Shown piece after piece: positions 12,901 to 27,000 of a stretch of 64,000 bases of DNA. Numbering within the stretch: the stretch's first letter is position 1; the number at the start of each line of letters is the position of its first letter. The position numbers and the translations under genes are program-made. The DNA comes from Forficula auricularia (lineage: Eukaryota; Arthropoda; Insecta; Dermaptera; Forficulidae): assembly GCA_024734495.1 (NCBI GenBank), contig JALMQS010000187.1, positions 14,217,173-14,281,172 on the forward strand. The letters are read 5' to 3'. Below the pieces are notes generated by a model. The model searched no databases. It was not told where the DNA came from and worked only from the letters and a program-made list of their open reading frames with translations.

Positions 12901-15900
12901 CATACTTATTCCATAATAAGGGGCCCGCTTCAGATTTTGGGCCCCGAGCCCAAAATTTCATGCGGGGGCTATGCACCCAATCCCAGAATTATTTCTTTAC
13001 ATGAAAATCAAATTAAAAATAGTAAATATTACAGAGCGATAAAGAGGACTGCAGTCGCCTTTATTAACCATAGATGGGCGCCCAAGCAAGGAGAATAGCA
13101 GGTTTGTTTTGAAAAAAACTTACTAATTGTTTATATCATTATCTCCAATAGAAACAAGTTCTTCGTCAGATAATTGTAAATTTCCAGGAAAACGAGGATT
13201 TCGCCGGTGAAAGTCCAGTTTTGTAATAAGCAAGCAGGTATATAAATGAATCAATTTACCATATCCCTCTTTTAAATGAATCTGAAATTAATATAAAATA
13301 CATTTTAATAAATATCCATTTAGCCTTCGAATTTGTTCGTTTATAATGTATTACAATTATTTTTACAATAATAAATTTCTAAGTATTACTAACCCAAAGT
13401 TTACCAAGATCTTCGAGCATTTTTTTATGTCTTTGGGAATGAGATAGAACTTGGGGATGGCCTTCTCGTAAAACTTTGTGTAATACATGACAGAATTTCC
13501 ATGCTACGATCCGATCATCCTGAACGGGTTGACGCAAAATGTAGGTCCAAAATGTTTGTCCACCTTTTTCATGAAAGGTGCCCATAATAGTTGCTGAAAA
13601 AAAGCTGTCAAGGAATAATAATAAAAAAAATGTGGCCAAATATGCGAGTGGGACTAGGAATTCTGTAGTTCTTCTGACGTTCAGGCTAATAATTTTATAA
13701 AAACCAAAATGATATTCGTCGAAAGTATTTACTCTACATGAATTTTTAAAGACTTTTAACTAGAAGGGTTGAAAAGTTAAAAGGGGTGCTGCGACTAGAT
13801 TCATTCACGCGGTTGGGACTTCAAATTAAAAAACAAGTTAGAGAAAGAGAAGACATTGTAGTAACATTACTAACAGCGTATACCATTTTATTTTAGAACA
13901 GAAGACTAAAAATGACAAGAAATCACGTTTAGTAGGAATGAAATACATTTTAAATACCCATTCAAAAGCACTCTAATCGATAGAGTGAACAAATTTTTTT
14001 CCATCAACACTTTTTTTTGAGGGGATGGCTCATTTCACGAAGTGTAAAATAAGAAGGGGTTGGGCACATTGGTATGAGACTTTGTAGGCTCAGAGTCCGC
14101 GTCTGAGGCGTTAAAATATATATTACAAAATGACGTATTTAAGAAAATTTTCAAAGATCTAAGTCAGCGGTCTTCAAGCGAGCCTTGCCCCCCTTTTAGT
14201 ATTTCAATGGGGGAATTAATCTACGTACAAATTTCAAATGTTTCAAACAAGTATTAAAGAACTGACAAAAAAAACTCTCAGCTTTCTCATTAGATAAATA
14301 TTACTTATCTTTATCTCTAAATTAAAATATGATAACTTGTATTTTCAATATTAAAAGGATATTTTTTTTCTTTCTACCCCCTTGGCCTTGGCCTAATTAA
14401 AAGCATATTATGTATAGGAAATAAGCTTTTTGAGTTAAGAAATCCTAGAAAGGGGGGATTGGAATTCTTACATAATTGCAAAACGGGTTCATTAGAAGAA
14501 AAAAGTTGAGGACCTCTGATCAAAGGGTTTCCCACAAGTTAATTTTTTTTTCATCGGCTTTTGTTATTTTTGGAGGGCCCTCAAATATATTTCTGTAGAA
14601 GGCGGGGTTTCACCCCTTCGCTCATAGGGGTGAAATAACACACTAATTTCATTCTTTATATATATATATTTATTTACAAAAAGGGGTTTATACATATTCG
14701 TGTCTAGGGGTCGTCGTCAAACATCATAATACACATCGTTAATTAATACATCGTGTCATCTTAAGCACCACTGGCTTTCAACTATATCAAATCGACAAGC
14801 ATGTCTTAACCATCACTCGTTTTTCAACCAACTGACTTGCAGTTGCAATCAACATTCCTTCAGCCGCCACACATACACTTACACACACACATGCATATAA
14901 GTGGGGTGAGGGTGTCGACAGCTGACAGCCCTTGGACACAAGTTGTCATAATAATATTTATTACATGCTTTTAGCCTGAACATAAAGACCTTCGGGACAA
15001 TACCCGGCTAAGAAGAAAGAATGCCGCCTTCACAAGGGTACAAGGCCCAGTCGGACATGTGTCAAGCATATGATCTTAAACAGAATTCAATATAATTTAC
15101 TTTTAAATTAAATACTTAATTAAACAATTAATTTCCCACATTTCTATCTGCAGATCATTAAGCTCTAACTAAATGCCGATTTCAAGTTCCTGTTTTACTA
15201 TAGTAGTAAGAAGGTACAGGCTTGTGACAGAAGGTACAGATAACAGACAAGAAAATTTCACAAAAAAGATTCTTTTCGATTTCAGATTTTTCATACGGAA
15301 CCTAAAAATATTAATAATCTAATAAGGATTAAACATAATTTTTTGTGACTCTTATAGAATAAATAATAAAGTACTCGTAAATACGTGATATAATTTCAAA
15401 ACTAATTATCACTCAACGCTTCAGTTCCTAAATGTTATTAAAATTATCATTTATAACTGTTGTAGGAAGTAAATTACAAATTAAATAGACAAGTTGTGTT
15501 ATTCGCGAATAAAAAAAAAAAAATAATAAACTAATGTGAGCATCCACATATGTTAACTTTACCATAGATCCTACTCTTATGTTTTATATTTAATGAAATA
15601 ATGTATAATCATTTACGAAATAACCCCCTTTTCTTAATTTTGGTCTCAATTAGTCATATCTCCTTTTAAATATGGGACTCTTCTAGCGTAAATAGCTTTC
15701 TAGTATTTTTGTTTGAAAATTTTAGAATTTTAAATTGTTTTTGAACCGCCCCCCCCCCCCCCCCACCCCTTTTTGGTTCACTATCAGAGTGAGTCAATTT
15801 CATAAGGTCGTATATAGGAAGCATATGCGAAATTTTGTAGAAATCGATCAAAGGGCCTAGGACTTAAATATTTTTTTTTAACAGCCCCCCCTCCCATTTT

Positions 15901-18900
15901 GATCTCCTAAAGAAATAATGACTCTTTTTTATTATAGGATCCTTTTATAGAAAATTTCATTTTTCTGGATTTTTCTAGTTTGAAAATTTTATAATTTTAA
16001 TTTTTTAAACCCCCTCCCAACCATTAATTTTTTGTTCGTTTCAAACCAAAATCTAATCAGCTCTTAAACTCAATACAACAAACAACAAAACTAAGTGTGA
16101 AATTTAGTTTTGATAGTCACTTTAGTTTTTGAGCGAAAATAACATTTGATAACACGCTAACGAACCAACAGACATTTTGACAAAATAATTAAATCTCGTA
16201 AAATATAATTTTTTGATGTTCACTCTATAAGGCTTTCTTGTAGACCAAAAAAACCCATGGTTTCGTTTAAATTATTTTATCAAAATAGTTTCAACCGTGT
16301 TTGAGATATTTTGAAAAAACGAAGCAAAAAAACACTTTTATCATGGACGATTACAATACTTGACCCATACGGGGTATGGTAAAGTAAAAATAAAAATCTT
16401 CAATTATACCGGGTGAGTTTTTTTATCTTGAGACAGTCTTATAACTCAAAAACAGTGCATTATATGGAAAAAAGTTTCAAATAAAAGTCCGTTTATATCG
16501 AGGGGAAACTAAACTACGCTATTGTTAACTTGAAAGTTTTTGCCGAGAGTAGCAGAATTTTTATATATTGAAGGAGACAATAAAAGAGTGTGTCTTCTGC
16601 TGGAATTATAAATTTTATTTATTTATAACGAGACTAGTTTCGAGGGCTTTGCCCTCTTCATCAGTCTATTACAATGGATTCACAGGAATTAATTTATGAA
16701 TGAAAGTTTAAAATCTTTCATGTGGTTAGGTTAACCTAAGGTTAAATTAAATAGGTTAAATTAATTCCTGTGAATCCATTGTAATAGAGTGATGAAGAGG
16801 GCAAAGCCCTCGAAACTATAGTCTCGTTATAAATAAATAAAATTTATAATTCCAGCAGAAGACACACTCTTTTATTGTCTCCTTCAATACGCTATTGTTT
16901 GTCGACGTAGAACAAGCTTTCAAGGGTATTTCAATGTCAAGTTCTGTTTTTTAAATGGAACCCTATATTTTTCTATACGTCTACTTAATCTACAAAAAAA
17001 CTGAACAACTTTCATAAGAACTATTTTTTATACGACATCAAATAAACAACATACATGAATCAATTAGAACTCAAAAAAAATCTTAATAATTATTTTTAAC
17101 AATTATTTAACTTAATTATCAAATAATAATGATTAAATAATTAATTATTAAATAAATAATCATCAAATCAAAAAGTCACAACAATGAAAATAAGTGTTTA
17201 TAATGAAATTAAAACTTCGTTATACTCAGATTTAAGAGATTATTTTCTACTTAATAGATCTATTTAAAATTATTGAGTTTAAAAAAGTTTATTCTCGTGT
17301 CAATCCAGTAGATAGTTATATTGTATTACCATAATAAAAATGGATCATTTTTTGTTGAAGACAGAATTAAAATGGACTTAATTTATGCAGTGAAAGTGGA
17401 AGAAGTGTTATGGGGCTGCCATTGAAATGAATGCCGAGCGTTTTCCTGATGGGAATACACCCTCACAAGCTTCATTTTATTGTGTTGTAAAATGTTTTAA
17501 AAAAAACAGGAAATGTAAAGGCTACGAAGAAACTGGAACAGGCCAAAATAAGGAAATTGGAACTGGAATTCATCCAGAAGACTTGCGATACACTCTGGAA
17601 TGTCACAGACCAGTGTCGAAAAAATTTTAAATTATTTATTTAATCATTATTATTTGATAATTAAGTTAAATAATTATTAAAAATAATTATTAAGATTGGA
17701 GTAATTTTTGGAGACGGACTGATAAGTGAAATTGAGTGGATATTGATGAGGCAGTCCAAAAAAGAAGATAATTTATACTATCTTTTTATTCATATGAATA
17801 AAAAGATAGTATAAATTATCTTCTTTTTTGGAATGCCTCATCAATATCCACTCAATTATTAAGATTTTTTTGAGATTCATGTATGTTGTTTATTTGATGT
17901 CGTATTAAAAATAGTTCTCATAAAAGTTGTTCAGTTTTTTAGTAGATTAAGTAGACGTATAGAAAAATATAGGGTTCCATTTAAAAAACAGAACTTGACA
18001 TTGAAATACCCTTGAAAGCTTGTTCTACGTCGACAAACAATACCGTAGTTTAGTTTCCCCCTCGATATAAACAAACTTTTATTTGAAACTTGTTTCCATA
18101 GTGCACTGCTTTTGAGTTATAAGACTCAAGATAAAAAACTCACCCGGTATAATGCGTAGTCTAAATGGAAATAATAAGGAAGTGGAATAAAAATAGTATA
18201 GTCGATTCGTTTGATTTATTTATTTTTACTTATTTATATTTCCCGTCTATTACTGAAGCGCCACGCTTCTTTGATCGAAAGGAAGTTCTAGGGAAATCAG
18301 TGAGGTGAAAAGCGCGATGCTACGTCGCAATTTTTATTTGATATTATTGATATCGTTGCTACCAAACATATGGCTTTATGTCATTTATTTATAAAATAAT
18401 TATTTTCTTAAAGGATACTGCGAACATGTTTTTCTTTAACTGGACTTTCCGTGCTGTTGATAGCCTTACTTATGCTGACAGCCTGAAACAAAAGAGAAAA
18501 CAATTATTTTAAAATATAATTTTGAATTGAATTTTCACAATATCAATTTTGTATTTATTAATCTATTTCAATTATGTGTTATTATCCCAGTCATGTAGAA
18601 AAATGGCAAAATTTTTTTAAGTGTATTATATATATAGTGTGGGTCATTCAACTTTTGGAATTTGAATCGGCTATAAAAAAAAACTAATGAATATTTTTTC
18701 AAAATTATGAGTTTATTAGAAAGATTGGACATTTTCATTTATGAATGAAACACAAAATCATTATTCGATTTCCAAAAACAGTGCGCAAAAGATCGATTGT
18801 TACGTTGGCTGTGTGGCAAGTGGCCCCGTCCTGTTGAAACCAAATGTCACCCATGTCATCCTTTTCAATTTTTGGAAACAAAAATGTTGTTTTTCATTCT

Positions 18901-21900
18901 TAAATGAAAATGTCCAAACTCATAATTTTGAAAAAAATATTCTTTAGTTTTTTTATAGCCGATGCAAATTCAAAAAGTTAGATGGCCCACCCTATATGGT
19001 GTGAGCCATCTATCGTGTGGAATTTGAATCGGCTATAAAAACTAATGGATATTTTTTCAAAATTATAAGTTAATTAGAAAGATTGGACATTTTCATTTAA
19101 GAATGAAACACAACATCATTCAAATGACTGCCACGACTGGCTTGATAGTACCCCATCCGATCAACCCAATTTTTCAGTACATTTTCACTTGGGTTGATCG
19201 GATGGGGTACTGTCAAGCCAGCCGTGGCAGTCATTTGAATGATGTTGTGTTTCATTCTTAAATGAAAATGTTCAATCTTCTAATAAACTTATAATTTTGA
19301 AAAAATATCCATTAGTTTTTTTTATAGCCGATTCAAATTCCTAACGTTAGATGGCCCACGTCAGGGGTTACCGAGCATCGCTCGGTGCCTCCAGGTACTT
19401 GGAATTAAGTGAGAAAATGTATCGTTTTTCTTTAAGGGCCTACCCCATTTTACGACTTTTTACGCCGCCTTGTCTGTGCGAACTTTGTTTGCGAGGGTAA
19501 GTAAGACGTAGTGTGTGGACACAAAAATCATGGTCTTTTTAAACTTGCACAGGCAAGGCGGAGTAAAAGATAGATAAATATATATCCAGCTTTGGTCGAT
19601 ATGAAAATAATTTAAGAGAATATTAGGTAAATTTGGCGATTAGATGAACCTATAAAGAAAATAGTATTATTAATTAAAATTATTTGACTCGTTCGTTCAG
19701 ATGGAAGGCGTAGTCATCTTAACTTGACGAAGGGCCGAATCAGTGAATTCATTCGATTTTTTTTTTTCTTATAAATATTATGTGAATCGAAGAGAAAAAT
19801 CATATTCAAGGATCAACAAAAATGTGTTCCTTTCTGGTTATGTGTGAACTGTATGGATTTAGACACCCACGATAACTCAAGAACGAATGAAAGTCGTAGA
19901 AAGTTAGTTCTGATGTCGAAATGTCTGTATTTCAAAAACAAAGACGTGATTAGATTTAGACCTTCTGGTTTAAGAACTCTCGATTTAAAAACCAGAAAAA
20001 TATCGAATTGTCTGTCATAAAGGGAGTCATCAAACAGTTGCAAGTAATGAACTGAAATTTGTAACAGATGTTTGTATGGTATTATAGGTAATAAAATACA
20101 TCTAACCAACATTTCTAGCTTAAACCATACACTGGCGAAAAATTGCCAAATCATTAAAATTTTGTACTGAGTGAGTTTTCATTTTTTTTCTTAAATTTTC
20201 GATTAAAACCACATTGTTTCACTCTCTATCTATAAACAATTGAAAATATTCCAGATGAACGAGTCGAATCGTTGTACTAAACTTTTAACTTTCATTCTTT
20301 ATTAGTTTGTATAGAGAGAATAAAATCGAAGTACTCTCATTACAAAATTCCTGAAATAAAAAAATTCATAGCCATCAGTCAGAATTAGGCGCATAAATGA
20401 GAGATGATCTGGTTCATATACAGCATACCAAATATATCAATTAACACTTGATAAAGCTTCCATAAATAGCAAAAGAAAAATATTATCTTTGTAATTTTCA
20501 ACACTATTACGAGCAAATAAATCATTAAAAATATTAAGATAGAATTTTTTTTACTTAATCATACGTAGTTTGGGCAAGTAAATATTGATTTAAATTTAAT
20601 CTGTAATTCTCATTATTTTCATGAAAATGACCAAGAATAAAGGAAATTAATCATAATTACATATATTTGTTATTAATTAAAAGAGTTTTACCTTCAGCAT
20701 GGTTGATATGATGATAAGTTAATTTATTAAACTTGGGCAAAAAATGGAATTTAAAAGTCCTAGGTCAATGACTCTAAGTCTGAGCCAAATAGATGAACTA
20801 TTTAAAGACGATCTCATTAGAATAATAAATTTACTAGCTTCCATTCATAAAGTAAGATTTAATTAAAAAAAAAAAGAATTTTATTCATCTTTTTGTTTAT
20901 TAAAATTTAATAAAATAGAAGAATTTTAAATAATTGTACTTAAGTGTAATAATTATTTATTAAAGATAAAAGTAAATAAATTTTATATGCAATATTCAAT
21001 TACTATGAGTTAAGATTTCTAGGTCACTTGTTTCACATTAAAATTAAAAAAATAAAAGATGTAAATTTTTTCAATATATATATTTCGAGCTGTAAGCTCA
21101 TCTTCAGGAAAGTACAGAATTATAACTATACCAGAATTATACTAGTTATAATTCTGTACTTTCTCCTGAAGATGAGCTTACAGCTCGAAATATATATATT
21201 GAAAAAATTTACATCTTTTATTTATTTAATTTTAATGTGACACAAGTGACCTAGAAATCTTAACTCATAGTAAATGAATATTGCATATGATATTTATTTA
21301 CTTTTATCTTTATTAAAGATGTTTCACCTTACACCATCTCTATTAATTATTAATAATTATTTATTGAGAATTTAATATTGATACTTAATAAGTAAATATT
21401 TTTTATGAAAGAGTAAAAGTGACTCTATTTTCAAGATCAATATTGCTAGAGGAAGCAAGTATGAGTCAGAAAACTCGCCTTGTGGCGTTCAATCTTGATT
21501 CTTGAATTGCATAAGAAACATTACAATAACATTATGGGAATGCGGAGGATCTATCCTGGTTTTATAAATGAAAAAAATGAGGTAGATCAAATCGTTTTCT
21601 TTTTTCTTTTAGAATGGATAATTTATTTTCATAACGTAATGATTTAAGCAGACCTATTTCATAAAATTACGATCTATAAAAACTCAATTTTAGAAGATTT
21701 CTAAATAAGAGTCAAAAGTGATAATGTATGTAATGATAGAGTATTTAAAGCTGATTTTTCTAACAATACAGGAGAAGAATGAATAAGGTAAAAATGTTAC
21801 TTTATCATGAATTCAAGACATATCGGGTGGGGGGGATTTTAGCTAATTTTCCCAAGTTTTACTTTAAGCAAAAAAAAACATTGATTATAATTCCCATAAT

Positions 21901-24002
21901 ATAGAAACAATTTATGATGATGTTATATAATATAGAGATTTACAAATCTCATTAAAATAAAATAATCTTAAAACAAATGGAGGAAAAAGTGAAAACTTTT
22001 CCAAGACTCAGTTATGCTCTTTTATACCTATATTATGACATGGCATCAAAATATCAATAAAACCAAAGAAAAGATGATGTTTTATGCACTTTTGAACAGG
22101 AAGTTGGGAAACCAGAAAGCCCAGAATCTAATCAGTTCTCCAAATTGAAAATATAAAAATTTTGATACAAGAACGAGCTTTCAATGACTCTCTCTTCTTA
22201 AGTTATCATTATTGGAAATCGAACACACAGACAGACATACAGTGAGACAGGAAGACATTATGGTTGAAAATTATTTTTTGCCACGTTTCAGACATTTTTA
22301 AGAACATTGAGCAATTTTTTTTTCGTAAATTCAATTCTAGGACCGCTCGGTGGCAGGCTACTGAGTAAAAGGAATATATCATATTTTATAAATTTATTTA
22401 CATCAAGGAGAAGACACATGCTTTAATTTATTCCCTATAAAAAAACACTTCATCGAAATCCCTCTTATATTTTTTATTCAACTAATTCTGATAATTTTAT
22501 AGCAAAATATGGTAAGAATAAAACAAACAAATCAATATTTCAAAATTAATCAATTTCATTTTAATATATGGGTCAAAAATATATATCATCTATTGGACAT
22601 TTTTGTCATATATATATATCAACCAGGAACTTACGTAATGAACAATTTCGAAATGGATTAATATTAATCTTAGGGGAAAATATCTAATTAGATAAAAATA
22701 TAGTCCTGTTTAATCTAGTGTATAAAGATTAAGCATTAGGGAAAATTGTCTTAACAAAAGTCGAATATTTATAAAAGTGGTCAATATCTTCTCTATTAAT
22801 AGAGAATAAAGAGTAATAACTCATGAACAAAAGTATTTTTAATTTAAATAATATTAGAGAAGATTATACATATAATATTTTCGCTAATAATTTTATGAAA
22901 AATAATGTTAAAGGAAATGTTAATGTTAATGTTAATGAAATGTTAATGTTTTTGGAAAGGTGGGAACTGTAAAAGACAAAATGATTTATAAATATAGAGG
23001 TAATGATATCATAAATAGTTAAATGATCATGAAATTCATATTAGTAACCAAAGAATAGGTTTGACTTCAGCTTAGTATATTCATACTTTATTAGCCATCT
23101 TTCTATAATGGCAAGTGTTTGGGTTTCTAGAGGAAATAATGAGGAGCGTCTCTCAGGATTCCCGTTTAGTCTTCTCCCAATTGATTCTAGTGGAATAAAA
23201 CTAACAAACTTAGTACTGGAAGGGTCACCCGTGCAACTAATCACATATATGCTGCTTAACTAGCTAACTTTAGATTATTTCAATATGTCAAGACCGTTGG
23301 CAAAGAATAACTAACAAGTTAGACAGTTTTTTTTTTTTTGTATTTTGATGTTAATTTAAGAATCTTATGACTAAAAAAAATTAAGTCGTGATTCAGATCT
23401 CCATGGCAACATCTGATTTTTTTAGAGCTGCTTTAAATAAGATGATGATCACCAGAATGAACGCGAACAGATACACACCAGAAGAATAAGATGTCAATTT
23501 TAATGTATTAAAGATGAACCTTTATTCATTTATTTATTTGTGCCTCGGATACTTGTTACCATTAGTCAAATCCTAACTTGCTTTACTTTGTTTAAGTGTT
23601 ATTATTGTTTATAGCTGGTCAAATTTTTGCCGTGAGCGAAGCTTGAACTTGGACTTCTCGCTTCATCAACATCATCACATGCTACACACTCGACCATTCC
23701 GACCTCCGATAATAAGGATAAAATTAAAATGATACATTTTGAGTAAAGCATTGCAAAAACAGACCTTAGATTTGAAATTATATTTTTGCAAAAGAAATTG
23801 ATGGACGAACGAGGAAGTATAAAAGAAACTGGACTACGAATAAACAAAATCAGTGTTAAACTGGCAATGCTATATATTTTTAAAAGTGTTTGTTAAAAAT
23901 ACAGTATAATCATTAATAAATCAATTCGTTGTCTATCAACATCCTCACAAGTATAATTGAAAACGAACAAAGATTAAGGGATCAAAATATTGTTGGAATT
24001 TT

Positions 24003-24061
<59 letters not shown>

Positions 24062-27000
24062 CTTAATAGTGCATTATATGGTTTTTACAAAAATGTTCTA
24101 ATAAATTATTCAACTACCAAAGTTTTAATAAATTGTTAATGCTATATATTATTTTCTAGAAACTTCAGGTTTCAGTAACCCTATTTAAGGCCTCATTGAT
24201 CAATAGGATATAATACGCGTCTTTATTATAAAATCATATTTTAAAATTTAATCTATATACATAGTTGAAAAATTAATGTAGCGATATATGATTAGAAAAA
24301 GCGGGCAAAATATAATTTAATAAGTTTCTAAAACCATAAACCATTAGCAAATTTTGTGTCTCACATGGGTGCACGGTTAAGTGCGTAATAGTATTTCTGA
24401 TATTAAAAAAACTACGGGGTGAGTAGAGCAGTGGACGAGTTCAAGGGATATTTTCAGGATATTAGTTAAAAAGGATAGTTTGATTTCACGGCAACTGTGT
24501 AGCGAGTAGATAACTAAAATCCCATCTGTCTAATACTAGATTACATTTTACAATACGGCTGTTGTAGGTTATTTGAAATTCTGCGAAATTTAATATTACT
24601 GTTGCTCTAGAAACAGCATTTTATTAAATAAACGAACTATTGAAACAAGTGAATACATTTTTGTTGAAATTTAGACTTTTAAATTAGATAGTTTAATAAA
24701 GTGTCCTTCAAAAATTGTAATGAACATTTTTGTATTGTATACTTACTTACTAACTTGTATAAACCACGTTTATTCATGTTTTCAGAATAGTTAAATAGAA
24801 ACATGTAATGAATGAATGCATTGTGCTTAATGGTTTGGGAAAATGTTTATACTTTTGGATAAGAAATAAAACTTTTGCAAAAAAAAATGAAGAGAATTTT
24901 CTTAGATCTACTTTTAATACAGCAAGGTATTTTTGCAGACATTAAGGTAAAAATGCTAATGCACATTTTTGACTTACTATTTGTGTGTCGTTGTTCTTTA
25001 ATAAAAATAAACCTACAATTTTAAGATCATTATAAAATTTTTATAATCATATTTCAAGAATTATATTCGAAAATTCTCTGACTTCATTTGATTCTATCTC
25101 TATTAACACTTCCAAAAAGAAGACCTAATCGTTGTGTATTGATTGAGAAAATTCTAATACAAATTCAAAAAAATAAAATATGTATTTGCAATCTTCAAAT
25201 TGGATCTTTTGCTCCATTTTTCAATTAATTGTGTAATTACAATTAAATAAAAAGTGTAAGAATGAGATCAACACTTTAATTAAAATAATAATCCAGAAAC
25301 ATAAATAATATTCTCAAAAAACAAATTTTTTATTAGTCTCAGTGAATGCGAAAACAATAGAAACAATATTAAACAATTCAAAAGAAAATTCTATAAGGAA
25401 TAAATATAAATAGATTAGTTTGGACAGTGGGAAAATTTTTGCATCTCTAAATGCAATTATTGCACTTCTAAAAGGAAGCAAAAGGAGAGCGGATGAGTCG
25501 ATTGAAGCATGAAACCTTGATGACAAGAAAAAGTAAAAGGAAAAGACGTTTTTACAAGGATAGAACACATTTGCACATTTGACATATTAAGAGAAGTAGA
25601 TATTTAAAATATATATATACCTATAAGTATATAATAAAAAAAAGTGGTTTACATATCGTGTTTTTCTTTATTCGTTCATATTTAATTAAAATATTTAGTT
25701 TAATTTGTTCATATTTAGTTTTGTTTTGTTTTTTATTGTTTGTTAACTGTTTTTTGTTCAATATATCAATTAAATTTTGCGAAAACCGCAAATGAATGCG
25801 AAGAAGAGCGGACTGGTAAACTCTCGTAAGAGGACGGCTCCAGTGAAGCCATCATCAGCCTCGGCAAACGGCCCCTCAACTTCAAAGGGAATATCATCTC
25901 CTCAAAATTCAAGTGTACGGAAAAAGAAGAAAGATGAATCAGAAAAATATAATATTGAGGTAACGAATTATTTCGACTCATTAAATCCTGATAAATTAAG
26001 TGGTGATGATCCTAACGCAGAAATGGCGTCCTTGCCTCCTTCAGAAGAAGAGGTTAGGCCTATTAGGATTCCTCCAATCATTGTTCGGGGCCATTTCCAA
26101 AACCCTAAGGAAATTTTCGAGTTAGCGCATGGGCTAGTTACAAGCGCGCTGAACATAAAATGTACAAGGAGTAATACGATCTTTCTTTGCAACACATCTA
26201 GAGATCACCAAATCATCATAGAATTTTTGGACAAAAGACAAATAAATTATTATACATATCCTTTGCCTGGTCAAGGACTTACTAAAATGATCCTTCGGGG
26301 CTTGAGCAGTGGCATTTCTGTCGAAGATATTAAAAATGAACTAATAAATAAAGGCTTTCCCCTCAAAAAATAGTTCAATTTAAGGATAAAAATAATGGTC
26401 GTGAGATCCCAATATTTATTTGTATGTTCAAGCCTGGAACTCCTTTTTTAGAAGTTAAAAAAATCGATAGGCTTTGTTATATGTGTGTTCGGTGGGATAA
26501 GTTTAAAAATAGATCTAAGTTTATACAGTGCTATCGCTGTTTGGGATTTAATCACACCTCCAGGACCTGCAAATGTGACGAACGATGCATCAGGTGCGGA
26601 AGTGGGGTCCATCGTAACTTGGATTGTGATTCGGAGTTAATAAAATGCGCTAATTGTGGCGGAACTCATTGGGCTAATTCGATTGAGTGTCCTTTAGTAA
26701 AGAGAGAAATTCAAAATCGTGAGAATAAGCAAAAACCAAAAAAGAATGTTAAGCAAGTCATGGAAATCACAACCTCAGATTATCCAGATCTCCCATCAAA
26801 AGGGTCTAACAATCAACCGCCACCTAATATATCTGTTGCGTGGACTAAAAACCCATTGCGCTCGGACTCAAAAGAGGAGTCTAGTAAAGATTTGATCCAG
26901 GAAATTTTCTCTTTACTAAAATCATCGGGAATATCTCAACTATTGGGAAAAATTTTAAAATTATTGAAAGCTCTTGCCGTAGCGAAAAATGGGGCTGAGC

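Larger units (their letters stand above)
16527..16887. mobile_element. Foldback element with ribozyme-like arms, nested
   Basis: About 360 bp, no open frame. Both arms carry TTCTGCTGGAATTATAAA, AACGAGACTA and GAGGGCTTTGCCCTC, and the centre has a shorter palindrome. Exact borders follow from the 12-bp duplication. Relatives lie at 1431 and 38980. The arms contain hammerhead-like motifs. Confidence 0.8.
16398..18156. mobile_element. Large foldback element with two nested insertions
   Basis: Left arm 16398-17160 and right arm 17636-18156 are inverted copies (ATACCGGGTGAGTTTTTT at both ends; GTCGACGTAGAACAAGC; TATACGTCTACTTAATCTAC; AACAACATACATGAATC). The left arm is split by the element at 16527-16887 and the right arm by the hairpin at 17698-17853, each with a perfect target duplication, and each arm shows the other's uninterrupted site. 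The ~475-bp centre holds a broken helix-turn-helix gene. Confidence 0.8.
20955..21325. mobile_element. Foldback element with ribozyme-like arms, family 2
   Basis: Arms ~20955-21119 and ~21150-21325 are inverted copies (CTAGGTCACTTG, GATGTAAATTTTTTC, AAGATAAAAGTAAATAAA). No coding capacity; the open frame across the left arm is accidental. A decayed relative lies at 43780-44010. Confidence 0.75.

Noticed and set aside
18741..18947. 68-codon plus-strand frame
   Set aside because: Antisense to the transposase remnant with WFQQDGATCH, which is the real coding direction.
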